Shown piece by piece: positions 27,134 to 36,169 of a DNA stretch of 36,169 nucleotides. The number at the start of each line of letters is the position of its first letter. Within the stretch, counting starts at the first letter, position 1. The stretch covers positions 1 through 36,169 of the forward strand of contig JANQOH010000447.1 in assembly GCA_028289725.1 (NCBI GenBank). The letters run 5' to 3'. The notes beneath the pieces were generated by a model that did no database searches, was not told the origin of the DNA, and saw only the letters and a list, made by a program, of their open reading frames with translations. The position numbers and the translations under genes were made by a program. The stretch comes from Alphaproteobacteria bacterium. GTDB lineage: Bacteria; Pseudomonadota; Alphaproteobacteria; UBA7887.

Positions 27134-29362
27134 CTATAGAAAGCGATTCTGTTTAGAGAAGCCTTTCGGGGCAAGCCGTCCAGCGTTTCCGCGCTTGCCG
27201 ACCCAATCCTCCAACTCGTCGCGCGTAAAGGTGCGAACACGCGACCCCTGTCGACAACTGACTCCGTCCTCAATCGCGAAAACGCGGGCGTCAGAGAGCC
27301 CGCCATCTTTGTATTTTTGGAGCATGACGCCGCGGCCCCGGGTCATCACCGGTAATTCGTCGGCGTTGAACACAAGCAATTTGTGATTGTCGCCGACCAC
27401 CGCGACGCGGTCGCCTTCACCGGGGACACACACCACGGCTTCGACGCCGGCGGCGACATTCAGGACCTGCTTGCCGCCGCGTTTTTGGGCCGTGACTTCG
27501 TCGGTATCCACCAAGAAACCGCGCCCGTCCGTCGCCGCGACCAACAATCTTTGTTTCGGTCGGTAGACCATCAGCGCGACCAAATCGTGTTCATTGCCGA
27601 GCTCGATCATCAGGCGCAAGGGTTCGCCGAAGCCGCGTCCCCCCGGCAAACGATCGCAGGTGATCGTGTAGAAACGGCCATTGGTCGCGAACACCAAAAG
27701 CTTGTCCGTCGATTGGGCGTGAAGCCGCCAGCGGAGGCGGTCCCCCTCTTTGAATTTAACCTCCGCGTCATCCGCAAGGTGGCCGCGTGCCGCGCGAATC
27801 CAGCCTTTTTCGGAACAAATCACGGTGACCGGCTCGCGCTCCACCATCGCTTCGAGCGGCACGATCTCGGCCGTGGGCGCCTCGCCAATTTCGGTGCGCC
27901 GCGCACCAAGTTCGGTCTCTTTGCCGAAGCGGGTACGGACGTCCCTAATCTCCTCCGAAATCCGCTGCCACTGAGCCTTCTCGTTCTTCAACAGCGCCTT
28001 GAGGGTTTTCCGCTCATCGGTCAGATCCGACAGTTCGCTGTGAATCTCGATTTCCTCGAGTTTGCGCAGATTGCGCAGCCGCATGTTGAGGATCGCTTCG
28101 GCCTGAACATCGGTCAGGTCCCAGCGCTTCATCATCACGGATTTCGGTTCATCCTCCTCGCGGATGATCCGGATCACCTCATCAATGTTGAGGTACGCGA
28201 CCAAATATCCGTTGAGAATCTCGAGCCTGCGCTCGATCTGATCGAGCCGATATTTGCTGCGGCGTAGCAGCACCTCGCGGCGATGGTCGAGGAACGCCTG
28301 CAACGCATCGCGCAACGACATCACGCGCGGCGTATTGTCCGCGTCGAGGACATTCAAATTCAACGGCACCCGAACTTCGAACTCGGACACGCGAAACAGC
28401 GACTCCATTAGAGCTTCGGCTTTAACGCTCCGCGAACGCGGCACCAAAACAATGCGAATATCTTCGGCCGATTCATCGACGATATCGGCGAGCCACGGGA
28501 CCTTCTTCGCCGCCATCAAATCCGCGACTTTTTCGATCAAGCGTGCTTTCGGGACTTGATACGGCAGCTCGGTGACCACGATCTGATACTGGCCGTGGCC
28601 GATCTTCTCGACTTGCCATTTTGCCCTAACCCGAAAGGCGCCACGGCCGGTCCGGTAGGCCTCGATCACGGCTTCCCGGGACTCGACCAAGATGCCGCCG
28701 GTCGGCAGGTCCGGCCCGGGCACCATCTCGACCAGCGTCTCAATCCGCGCATTCGGCTTCTTGATCAAGTGCAACGCGGCGTCGCACAGCTCATGCGCAT
28801 TGTGCGGCGGAATTGACGTCGCCATACCAACCGCGATGCCGCTTGCGCCGTTAGCAAGCAAATTCGGAAACGCCGCCGGCAGCACGACCGGCTCGGATTC
28901 TTCACCATCGTACGTGTCGCGGAAATCGACCGTGTCTTGGTCGATCCCTTCCAACAAGGCCTCAGCCACCTCGGTCAACCGCGCTTCTGTGTAGCGCATG
29001 GCCGCCGCGCCGTCGCCGTCGACATTGCCGAAATTGCCTTGGCCATCGACGAGCGGATAGCGCACAGCGAAATCCTGTGCGAGCCGGACCATGGCGTCGT
29101 AGACAGCCGCTTCACCGTGCGGGTGATATTTGCCGATGACGTCCCCGACCACGCGCGCGCATTTCTTGAAACCGGATCGCGGGTCTAGCCGGAGTTGGCG
29201 CATGGCGTACAGAAGGCGCCGGTGAACCGGTTTCAAGCCGTCGCGCACGTCCGGCAGCGACCGCGCCATGATGGTCGACAAGGCATAGGACAGGTATCGC
29301 TCGCTTAAGCTTTCGGCGAGCGGAACCGGGATGATTTCAGCGGCGTCTGATTTTCGTGACAT
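27134..29362 (-). CDS. parC: DNA topoisomerase IV subunit A
   Basis: [109 protein letters not shown]. Confidence 0.97.
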   Translation of the reverse strand: MSRKSDAAEIIPVPLAESLSERYLSYALSTIMARSLPDVRDGLKPVHRRLLYAMRQLRLDPRSGFKKCARVVGDVIGKYHPHGEAAVYDAMVRLAQDFAVRYPLVDGQGNFGNVDGDGAAAMRYTEARLTEVAEALLEGIDQDTVDFRDTYDGEESEPVVLPAAFPNLLANGASGIAVGMATSIPPHNAHELCDAALHLIKKPNARIETLVEMVPGPDLPTGGILVESREAVIEAYRTGRGAFRVRAKWQVEKIGHGQYQIVVTELPYQVPKARLIEKVADLMAAKKVPWLADIVDESAEDIRIVLVPRSRSVKAEALMESLFRVSEFEVRVPLNLNVLDADNTPRVMSLRDALQAFLDHRREVLLRRSKYRLDQIERRLEILNGYLVAYLNIDEVIRIIREEDEPKSVMMKRWDLTDVQAEAILNMRLRNLRKLEEIEIHSELSDLTDERKTLKALLKNEKAQWQRISEEIRDVRTRFGKETELGARRTEIGEAPTAEIVPLEAMVEREPVTVICSEKGWIRAARGHLADDAEVKFKEGDRLRWRLHAQSTDKLLVFATNGRFYTITCDRLPGGRGFGEPLRLMIELGNEHDLVALMVYRPKQRLLVAATDGRGFLVDTDEVTAQKRGGKQVLNVAAGVEAVVCVPGEGDRVAVVGDNHKLLVFNADELPVMTRGRGVMLQKYKDGGLSDARVFAIEDGVSCRQGSRVRTFTRDELEDWVGKRGNAGRLAPKGFSKQNRFL

Positions 29363-29390
29363 TTCGTTTAATTAGCATAGCTATTTCGCG

Positions 29391-30140
29391 TCAACCACCA
29401 GATATGGGGGTGCCGTTGGCAAATTTGGCGACCAGCCGATCGCGTGCCGCCGGCAACTCTCGATCGTCACGATGAACGCCATGCCGGGCTAGAAAATGAC
29501 CCGTCAACTTAAGGCCGTCGAAAATCGCGGCCCGATCCACATCGCCGCTGGCAATCAAGAAACTCGGCAAACGAAGCAGTTTGTCTCGGTATGGCTCGCC
29601 CGCCGATGCAGACACCGCGCGCCCCGTTTTCGGCGACACCCAACAGAGATTGTCGGTATGCCCCGTCACCGCGCACACGCTCAAGTCCAAACCAAATCCC
29701 AATTCACGCAACACGCCGATTTCCCAAGCCACGTAGGCAGCCCCCCAATCGGTGGCGAGTCGGTCTGGCTCGGCGAGCGTGTCCAGAAACGCGACCAAGC
29801 CGTGAAAGATGGCGGCGTGCGGTTCGCGCTCGAGCAGCACCGCATCGACGACCGCGCAGGCCGAACTCAACGCCGCCAACCGGCTCGCATCATCAAACAC
29901 CGCCGCCGCACGCGCCCGGACAAGCTCAGCGGTGAAGGTTCCGAGTTGTGTGGCGAGCCGGGCACGCCAGCGGCACATCAATTCATTGCCCGGCTGATAG
30001 AGCCCGCGCACTTTGCGCGACGCGCCGCCGGGCACCAAACCCGCGTGCCGGCCGTGCGTCTCCGTCATGACGTGCAGGAGCACGGCGCTCTCACCATGCC
30101 GCTTTACGGATAGGACGATCGCGCTATCGCGCCATTCCAT
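29391..30140 (-). CDS. recO: DNA repair protein RecO
   Basis: MEWRDSAIVLSVKRHGESAVLLHVMTETHGRHAGLVPGGASRKVRGLYQPGNELMCRWRARLATQLGTFTAEL. Confidence 0.95.
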   Translation of the reverse strand: MEWRDSAIVLSVKRHGESAVLLHVMTETHGRHAGLVPGGASRKVRGLYQPGNELMCRWRARLATQLGTFTAELVRARAAAVFDDASRLAALSSACAVVDAVLLEREPHAAIFHGLVAFLDTLAEPDRLATDWGAAYVAWEIGVLRELGFGLDLSVCAVTGHTDNLCWVSPKTGRAVSASAGEPYRDKLLRLPSFLIASGDVDRAAIFDGLKLTGHFLARHGVHRDDRELPAARDRLVAKFANGTPISGG

Positions 30141-30160
30141 CGACCAACCATTTCACCGGA

Positions 30161-31099
30161 TCAAACGTTGTAATCGAGGCCCAGATCACGGTAGCGCTCC
30201 GGGTCATCCTGCCAACCCTCGCGCACTTTGACGTGCAGGAAAAGATGCACGCGCCGGTCGAGCAAGGCCTCCAATTCGGTTCGGGCGGCACTGCCGATTG
30301 CTTTGATCCGCCGCCCGGCCTTGCCGAGGACGATCATTTTCTGGCTGTCGCGCCGGACATACACGATTTGGTCGATCCGCACGCTGCCGTCGTCCCGTTC
30401 CGTCCACGCTTCGGTTTCCACGGCGGCGGCGTAGGGTAGTTCCTGCGATAGCTGAAGAAACACCTTCTCCCGCGTGATCTCCGCCGCAAGGAGACGCAAT
30501 GGCATGTCGGCGCTCTGATCCTCGGGATACAACCATGGCCCTTCCGGCATGCAATCCACCAGGAAGGCGCGTAAAGCATCCACACCATCGCCGCTCAGCG
30601 CTGAAATCATGAACGTGTCGGAGAACAGATCTTTGCCATTTTCGAGCGTCTCTTTCGCGCACTGCGCGGTCAAGCCGAGCAAGGAGTCGCGTTTAACCAG
30701 GTCTATCTTATTGAGCGCCAAAACCGCTTGCCGATTGTCGTGCCGAAGGCGATCGATGATCAGCTGCGTGTCTTTGTCGATGCCGCGCCGCGCGTCCACC
30801 AGGACGACCACGCGATCCGCATCCTGTGCTCCGCCCCATGCCGCCGACACCATTGCGCGCTCCAACCGCTTCTTTGGCGCGAATACGCCGGGTGTATCGA
30901 TAAACACGATTTGCGCCGCCTCAGCCATCGCGATGCCGAGAACGCGGGAGCGTGTGGTCTGTACCTTTGGTGAGACGATCGATACCTTGGATCCCACCAT
31001 ACGGTTGAGCAGTGTCGATTTGCCGGCGTTCGGCGCGCCGAGAAGCGCCACGAATCCACAGCGCCTCGCGGCGCCGTCTTGGCTTTGCCGCTCACTCAT
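30161..31099 (-). CDS. era: GTPase Era
   Basis: CGFVALLGAPNAGKSTLLNRMVGSKVSIVSPKVQTTRSRVLGIAM...FIDTPGVFAPKKRLERAMV...NKIDLV; C-terminal KH domain. Confidence 0.97.
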   Translation of the reverse strand: MSERQSQDGAARRCGFVALLGAPNAGKSTLLNRMVGSKVSIVSPKVQTTRSRVLGIAMAEAAQIVFIDTPGVFAPKKRLERAMVSAAWGGAQDADRVVVLVDARRGIDKDTQLIIDRLRHDNRQAVLALNKIDLVKRDSLLGLTAQCAKETLENGKDLFSDTFMISALSGDGVDALRAFLVDCMPEGPWLYPEDQSADMPLRLLAAEITREKVFLQLSQELPYAAAVETEAWTERDDGSVRIDQIVYVRRDSQKMIVLGKAGRRIKAIGSAARTELEALLDRRVHLFLHVKVREGWQDDPERYRDLGLDYNV

Positions 31100-31796
31100 C
31101 CGGCCGCTCCAAAGTCACAAGCAATCGCTGAGCCGCAATCCTTTCGGCTTCGCGCTTTCCGCTGCCTTCACCGTTCGCGGAACCACATCCAGGTATTTCG
31201 ACTGTGACTTTGAAGCGCGGTTTGTGGTCTGGACCTTCGCTTCCGAGATGTCGGTAAATGGGCAGACCGTGCCCGCGCGCTTGGCTCCATTCTTGAAGCG
31301 CCGTTTTCGGATCTGTCGGCGGTACAACTTGTCCGGAAAACAATGGCGCCCACTGTCGTTCGATAAAATCTTGGGCCGCCGCCATCCCGCGGTCCAAGTA
31401 GACCGCGCCGATTAGGGCCTCGCACGCATCGGCCAAATTTGCTGGGTTCTCTCTGCCGCCAATGGCTTCCTCGCCGGGCGCCAGCAATAGAAATCGCCCG
31501 AGATCGAGCGCCCGGGCGACCTCGGACAACGCCTCGGCGCTGACCAATGCCGCGAACCGCCGGGCCAATTCGCCCTCGTCCTCTGTAGGATGCGCATCGA
31601 ACAAGGCGCGTGCGACCACTAAACCGAGAACCCGGTCACCAAGCCATTCCAAACGTTGGTTATCGTCTCGCGCCCCAACGTGGCCGCCGGTCAGGCTCCT
31701 GTGCGTCAGCGCGCGCCGCAGAAGAGCCGGATTGGTACAGGATATTCCAAGTTTGGATTCGATCTCAGGCGCAGGCATTGCGCCCGGATCGGTCAC
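31092..31796 (-). CDS. rnc: ribonuclease III
   Basis: ALTHRSLTGGHVGARDDNQRLEWLGDRVLGLVVARALFDAHPTEDEGELARRFAALVSAEALSEVARALDLG...; C-terminal dsRBD. GTG start at 31796 overlaps lepB stop (GTGA). Confidence 0.96.
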   Translation of the reverse strand: MTDPGAMPAPEIESKLGISCTNPALLRRALTHRSLTGGHVGARDDNQRLEWLGDRVLGLVVARALFDAHPTEDEGELARRFAALVSAEALSEVARALDLGRFLLLAPGEEAIGGRENPANLADACEALIGAVYLDRGMAAAQDFIERQWAPLFSGQVVPPTDPKTALQEWSQARGHGLPIYRHLGSEGPDHKPRFKVTVEIPGCGSANGEGSGKREAERIAAQRLLVTLERPDE

Positions 31797-32659
31797 AGTA
31801 GGTTGCCGAAGCGCGAGAACCGCATGGCAAAGGGCCATTTCCAGACTTCCCACAGCTCGGCGCTGCCGTCGGTGGAGTAGAACAATATCTCGGCGCGACC
31901 GACCAAGTTTTCCTCGGGGACGAAGCCGACCTCGGACAACACACGGCTGTCCAGTGACCCATCCCGGTTGTCGCCCATGAAGAAGTAGTGCCGGTCCGGC
32001 ACGGTATAGACCTCGGTGTTGTCGAGCGGACGCCCATAACCTTGATCAATAATTTGGTGGCTGTTTCCGTTTGTGAACGTCTCCAAATAATGACGGGTCG
32101 GGACCGTGCCGCCAATCCGGTCGTCGTAGGGGTAAGGATCCAACTGCTCGAGCTCGACGGGTTCGTCGTTGATGTGCAGGACACCTGAGATCACTTGGAT
32201 GCGGTCGCCCGGCAACCCAACCAATCGTTTGATGTAATCGGTCTTGTTGTCTTTCGGCAGTTTGAAGACCACCACATCGCCGCGTTCGGGTTCGCTGCCC
32301 CAAACCCGCCCATCGAAATCCGGGTTGATGAACGGAAAGGAGTACTTGCTGTAGCCGTAAGAGAATTTTGAAACGAACAAATAGTCGCCCACCAAAAGGG
32401 TGGGAATCATGGATCCGGACGGGATGTGGAAGGGTTCATAGGCGAATGTTCTGACGATAATCGCCAAAATGATGGCGTACGCCACCGTCTTGAACGTTTC
32501 AAACCAACCCGCAAGCCAACTCTGTTCGTCGCGGCGGTTGGCCGATTTACCGGCCTTGCCACGCCCACCCGGCGTCGAACCATTTTGCGTCAAAACGGGC
32601 TCCCACTTGCCTATCCCCACAAAGTCGCGGCACTTTACGGCGCTCGTGCGCCGATGCAA
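31793..32659 (-). CDS. lepB: signal peptidase I
   Basis: FETFKTVAYAIILAIIVRTFAYEPFHIPSGSMIPTLLVGDYLFVSKFSYGYSKYSFP...GDVVVFKLPKDNKTDYIKRLVGLPGDRIQ...FFMGDNRDGSLDSR; exact start uncertain. Confidence 0.95.
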   Translation of the reverse strand: MHRRTSAVKCRDFVGIGKWEPVLTQNGSTPGGRGKAGKSANRRDEQSWLAGWFETFKTVAYAIILAIIVRTFAYEPFHIPSGSMIPTLLVGDYLFVSKFSYGYSKYSFPFINPDFDGRVWGSEPERGDVVVFKLPKDNKTDYIKRLVGLPGDRIQVISGVLHINDEPVELEQLDPYPYDDRIGGTVPTRHYLETFTNGNSHQIIDQGYGRPLDNTEVYTVPDRHYFFMGDNRDGSLDSRVLSEVGFVPEENLVGRAEILFYSTDGSAELWEVWKWPFAMRFSRFGNLL

Positions 32660-32703
32660 CGTGAATTATCCGCCCGGCGGCGTTCCTTGGCCAATGCGGC
32701 GGT

Positions 32704-33123
32704 CTAGGCGAGGCCCTGCCCCAAGGCTGCCGGGACCGCGGTTATCAGGACGATCGCATAGGCCAAGTCCCGATCATCGGTCAGCGATACATCGATCCGG
32801 GCCCACATGCCGGCGGGCGTGAGTTCGTTCAATCGCACCAGCGCGCCGCCGGTCAATTCAAGAGTCGGCTTACCGCCCGGCAAGTTCACGACACCAATTG
32901 TTTTCAGATGCACGCCGCGCCGAAAGCCGGTGCCGAGCGCTTTCGAACAGGCTTCCTTTGCGGCAAAGCGACGCGCATAGGAATCCGCCCGTTTTTCCCG
33001 CCGGTCGCATTTCGCTCGCTCGATATCCGTGAAGGCCCGCTGCGTAAAACGCTCGCCAAACCGTTCAAGCGTGCGCGCGATCCGCGTCGCGTCGCAAACA
33101 TCGTGGCCGATGCCGATAATCAC
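32704..33123 (-). CDS. acpS: holo-[acyl-carrier-protein] synthase
   Basis: [80 protein letters not shown]. Confidence 0.96.
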   Translation of the reverse strand: MIIGIGHDVCDATRIARTLERFGERFTQRAFTDIERAKCDRREKRADSYARRFAAKEACSKALGTGFRRGVHLKTIGVVNLPGGKPTLELTGGALVRLNELTPAGMWARIDVSLTDDRDLAYAIVLITAVPAALGQGLA

Positions 33124-33875
33124 GCGCTGCGTTGGCCGCTGGCGTCGGCGCGCGCGTTATCCATCAAAGCCCGCATCCGGCGAATGCTGCTGTCAAGACC
33201 GCCGAAAATCGCTTCGCCGACCAAGAAATGACCGATGTTGAGTTCGGTCAGCTCCGGAATAGCCGCCACCGGCGCCACTGTATCGAAGCTGAGGCCGTGC
33301 CCGGCATGGCACTCGAGCGACCGGCCGACCGCTTCGGTCGCGGCGTCCTTAAGCCGCGCGAGCTGGCTATCGCGTCCGGCGTCCGAGACTTCGCAATAGG
33401 TTCCCGTGTGGAGCTCGACGCAATCGGCGCCAAGTGCCTCGGCCACCGCTACTTGCACGCGGTCGGGATCGATGAAGAGAGAGACCCGTATGCCGGCATC
33501 GCACAGGCGCCGAATGACCGGCGCGAGCAGATTGTGTTGGGCCGCCACATCGAGCCCACCTTCGGTGGTGAGTTCCGCCCGTTTCTCAGGCACCAGGCAA
33601 ACATGGTCCGGCTGGGTGGCCAGGGCGATCTCGATCATTTCCTCGGTCGCGGCCATCTCCAAATTCAACGGCAGCGCGATGTCCGATTTTAGTCGCCGGA
33701 TATCGTCATCGGAGATGTGACGCCGGTCTTCCCGCAAATGTGCGGTGATGCCGTCGGCACCGGATTCCGCGGCTAGGCGCGCCGCCCGTACGGGGTCGGG
33801 GTGAAGACCGCCGCGCGCGTTTCGAATGGTTGCCACATGATCAATGTTTACGCCCAGTCGCAGATAGCCAGTCAT
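33120..33875 (-). CDS. pdxJ: pyridoxine 5'-phosphate synthase
   Basis: [81 protein letters not shown]...[19 protein letters not shown]. Confidence 0.97.
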   Translation of the reverse strand: MTGYLRLGVNIDHVATIRNARGGLHPDPVRAARLAAESGADGITAHLREDRRHISDDDIRRLKSDIALPLNLEMAATEEMIEIALATQPDHVCLVPEKRAELTTEGGLDVAAQHNLLAPVIRRLCDAGIRVSLFIDPDRVQVAVAEALGADCVELHTGTYCEVSDAGRDSQLARLKDAATEAVGRSLECHAGHGLSFDTVAPVAAIPELTELNIGHFLVGEAIFGGLDSSIRRMRALMDNARADASGQRSA

Positions 33876-33881
33876 GGCCGC

Positions 33882-34481
33882 TCATCCTTGGTTCGATCGC
33901 CTTTCCAGCGGTGGTGCGGCGGCGACCTGACCGATTTGCTCGCTCATGCGCTTTTCAGCTCGGCGCCGAATCCGCGACAACCGCAGTTGCTGATAGCGCG
34001 CGACGGCGCGGCGAACAACCCAGAACGAAACAAACCAAGCGATTATGGCCATCGGTAGGCCACCGGCCATCATCGGTAAGAATACGGCCTCAGGATTATC
34101 CCGAATAAAGGCCATGGTGAGCCCGTCCGGCAGCGCTTCGCTCCCATTTGTGCCCAGGACCCAAGAACCGAGCCGGTAGCTCGCGATCCAGATAATGGGA
34201 AAAGTCCACGGATTGCCGACGACGGTGCCCAGCGCCGATGCGATCAAATTGCCGCCCATCAACCAAGCAGCCAATGTGGCCAAAAGGAAATGGGCTCCAA
34301 GCAGGGGCGTAAACGACACGGCCGCACCGCAGGCAAACCCTGCGGCAATGCTGTACGGCGACCCAGGCAACCGGCGCACGCGGTGGCCAAAATAGGCGCC
34401 AGCGCGACGCCACCCGGTGCGCGGCCAAAGAAAATGGCCAAATCGCGCTAGCTTGGGTCTGGGATCACGCCGTCGGAACAT
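33882..34481 (-). CDS. DUF2062 domain-containing membrane protein
   Basis: MFRRRDPRPKLARFGHFLWPRTGWRRAGAYFGHRVRRLPGSPYSIAAGFACGAAVSFTPLLGAHFLLATLAAWLMGGNLIASALGTVVGNPWTFPIIWIASYRLG; internal ATG at 34481 preferred over ORF-track start. Confidence 0.88.
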   Translation of the reverse strand: MFRRRDPRPKLARFGHFLWPRTGWRRAGAYFGHRVRRLPGSPYSIAAGFACGAAVSFTPLLGAHFLLATLAAWLMGGNLIASALGTVVGNPWTFPIIWIASYRLGSWVLGTNGSEALPDGLTMAFIRDNPEAVFLPMMAGGLPMAIIAWFVSFWVVRRAVARYQQLRLSRIRRRAEKRMSEQIGQVAAAPPLERRSNQG

Positions 34482-34497
34482 GCTCTTCTTGCCCGAC

Positions 34498-35103
34498 CTA
34501 TGCGATGTGCCGGCTGCCCGGCTTGACCGCTGGAATTTCCGCGAGTGCGGGCGGCAATTGGTCCGCCGGATAGGCCGGCGCCTCGATCGCAGCCAAGGAA
34601 ACCAGCCGAACGCCAAGATCCACCGTTCCATTGCTGCGGTCGATGAGCGAGGCTTCGCCCACCACCTCGGCGCCCAAGTCCGTCACGCAGGCAATGCACT
34701 CACGGCTCGATTTGCCCGTCGTCACCACATCTTCGACGACCAAGACGCGCGCGCCCTTCTCGATCTCGAAGCCGCGCCGCAGCGCGAAGGTCCCATCAAC
34801 GCGTTCGACGAAAACCGCGTCCAAGCCTAACTGGCGGCCCATTTCGTAACCAACCACGACACCGCCCATAGCGGGCGATACGACCAGGTCGATTTTGGTG
34901 TCGGTGAAACGGGCACGGACGGCGTTTGCGAGTGCTCGACAAAGTGTTTCGCCCCGCGCCGCGCTCATCATGACCCGCGCGCATTGGAGATAAACCGGGC
35001 TGTGTAGGCCCGACGTTAAAATGAAGTGGCCTTCGAGCAGCGCGCCCGCGGCGCGAAATTCATCAAGAACTTGGTCACGCGCCATCGCGCCGGTTTCAGC
35101 CAC
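34498..35103 (-). CDS. pyrE: orotate phosphoribosyltransferase
   Basis: [35 protein letters not shown]...[63 protein letters not shown] (PRPP loop); start possibly [10 protein letters not shown] downstream of 35103. Confidence 0.95.
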   Translation of the reverse strand: MAETGAMARDQVLDEFRAAGALLEGHFILTSGLHSPVYLQCARVMMSAARGETLCRALANAVRARFTDTKIDLVVSPAMGGVVVGYEMGRQLGLDAVFVERVDGTFALRRGFEIEKGARVLVVEDVVTTGKSSRECIACVTDLGAEVVGEASLIDRSNGTVDLGVRLVSLAAIEAPAYPADQLPPALAEIPAVKPGSRHIA

Positions 35104-36169
35104 GCGCGCGTTCCACTTGATATATCGCTGGGTTGGCCCGTAAGGCGGCGACGATATTGGTCAAATGGCGGACGTCCTGCACTTCAACGTCAACGACCAA
35201 TTCAAAGAACTCCGGCGATCGATAATTGATCTTCAAATTAGTGATGTTGCCGCGGCTGCGCGCGATTACCTCCGTCAAGGCATTCAGGCTGCCAGGCACA
35301 TTGTCGATCACGGTTACGATCCGGCCGGTGTGAAGCTCTTGCGCCGCAATTTCGGTCTGCCACGAGACATCGAGCCATCTCTCTGGAACGCTTGAAAAGC
35401 TCTCCAAGACCTCGCAATCAATGGTGTGGACGGTCACGCCTTTGCCTTCCGTCACGAGACCCACGATGCGATCACCGGGCAGCGGGTAGCAGCATTCCGC
35501 CATATGCACCGCCATGCCAGGCGTCAGCCCCTTGATCGGCACAGCGCCGTCCGAGGCCCGGCTACGCGCCAGGGGCACGACCTTCTGCGCGTCGACGGCG
35601 AGGTCGGGCCTGACCGCGCCAAGAACACCGTCCGGATCGATTTCGCCCCGTCCCACCGCCGCATACAGTTCCGACGGTCGGCGATGGCCGTATTTTTCGA
35701 TGGCTGGTTTTACCTGCTGATCGCCGAACAATTGATTTCGATTGGCAAATGTTTTTTCCAAAATAGCGCGCCCGAGACCAGCATATTCGGCGGTCTCACT
35801 TTGGCGCACGAACCGCCTAATACGGGCCCGCGCCTTCCCGGTGACCACGAAGCTCTCCCAATTTGGATCCGGCGCCGGAACGCTGGAGCGGAGAATTTCA
35901 ACCTGGTCGCCGTTCTTCAAAATAGTGCGCAACGGGGCAAGTCGACCGTTAATCTTCACACCGACGCACGTATCGCCAATGTCGGAATGCACGGCATAGG
36001 CGAAATCGACCGCCGTCGCCCCGTTTGGCAGACTGATCAGCTCGCCTTTCGGCGTAAAGCAAAACGCCTGATCGGCGAACATTTCGAGCTTGGTATGTTC
36101 CAGAAACTCCTCGGGGCCCGAGGCGTGATCGAGAATATCCAGGAGATGCCGGAGCCAGCCATATTGCCG
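35096..36169 (-). CDS. RelA/SpoT-family (p)ppGpp synthetase/hydrolase, C-terminal TGS-ACT portion (truncated by window edge)
   Basis: Frame open to window end: [93 protein letters not shown] (TGS), then [31 protein letters not shown] and C-terminal ACT. Confidence 0.94.
   Translation of the reverse strand, partial: RQYGWLRHLLDILDHASGPEEFLEHTKLEMFADQAFCFTPKGELISLPNGATAVDFAYAVHSDIGDTCVGVKINGRLAPLRTILKNGDQVEILRSSVPAPDPNWESFVVTGKARARIRRFVRQSETAEYAGLGRAILEKTFANRNQLFGDQQVKPAIEKYGHRRPSELYAAVGRGEIDPDGVLGAVRPDLAVDAQKVVPLARSRASDGAVPIKGLTPGMAVHMAECCYPLPGDRIVGLVTEGKGVTVHTIDCEVLESFSSVPERWLDVSWQTEIAAQELHTGRIVTVIDNVPGSLNALTEVIARSRGNITNLKINYRSPEFFELVVDVEVQDVRHLTNIVAALRANPAIYQVERARG

Noticed and set aside
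27383-28267. 294-aa + strand ORF
   Set aside because: Antisense to parC C-terminal domain; Asp/His/Arg-biased shadow ORF.

Overview
This is a 36.2-kb GC-rich window that looks alphaproteobacterial and is almost fully coding. Left part (1-18.2 kb): a valine/branched-chain catabolism block (3-hydroxyisobutyrate dehydrogenase, enoyl-CoA hydratase/HIBYL-CoA hydrolase, acyl-CoA dehydrogenase), then hemB, a 1-Cys peroxiredoxin, a YheT-type hydrolase, CaiB-type CoA-transferase, penicillin acylase family protein, threonine dehydratase, cytochrome c, SDR, ChrA, FAD oxidoreductase, thioesterase, SLC13/RCK_C permease and Bpt. Right part (26.9-36.2 kb): a conventional minus-strand housekeeping cluster (rsh, pyrE, DUF2062, pdxJ, acpS, lepB, rnc, era, recO, parC). 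The most unusual segment is 18.2-26.2 kb. It holds three tandem paralogous Tat-signal TRAP substrate-binding proteins, convergent with a single DctQM permease pair on the other strand. Two poorly characterised ORFs lie between them: a divergent candidate TauD-like Fe(II)/2OG oxygenase and a Cys-rich 'PCWSCEGH' protein. Upstream of dctQM is an ~0.8-kb intergenic region rich in inverted and direct repeats, next to a TetR regulator. No rRNA, tRNA, CRISPR array, transposase or phage gene was recognised. All family calls come from reading motifs in translations; no database search was run.
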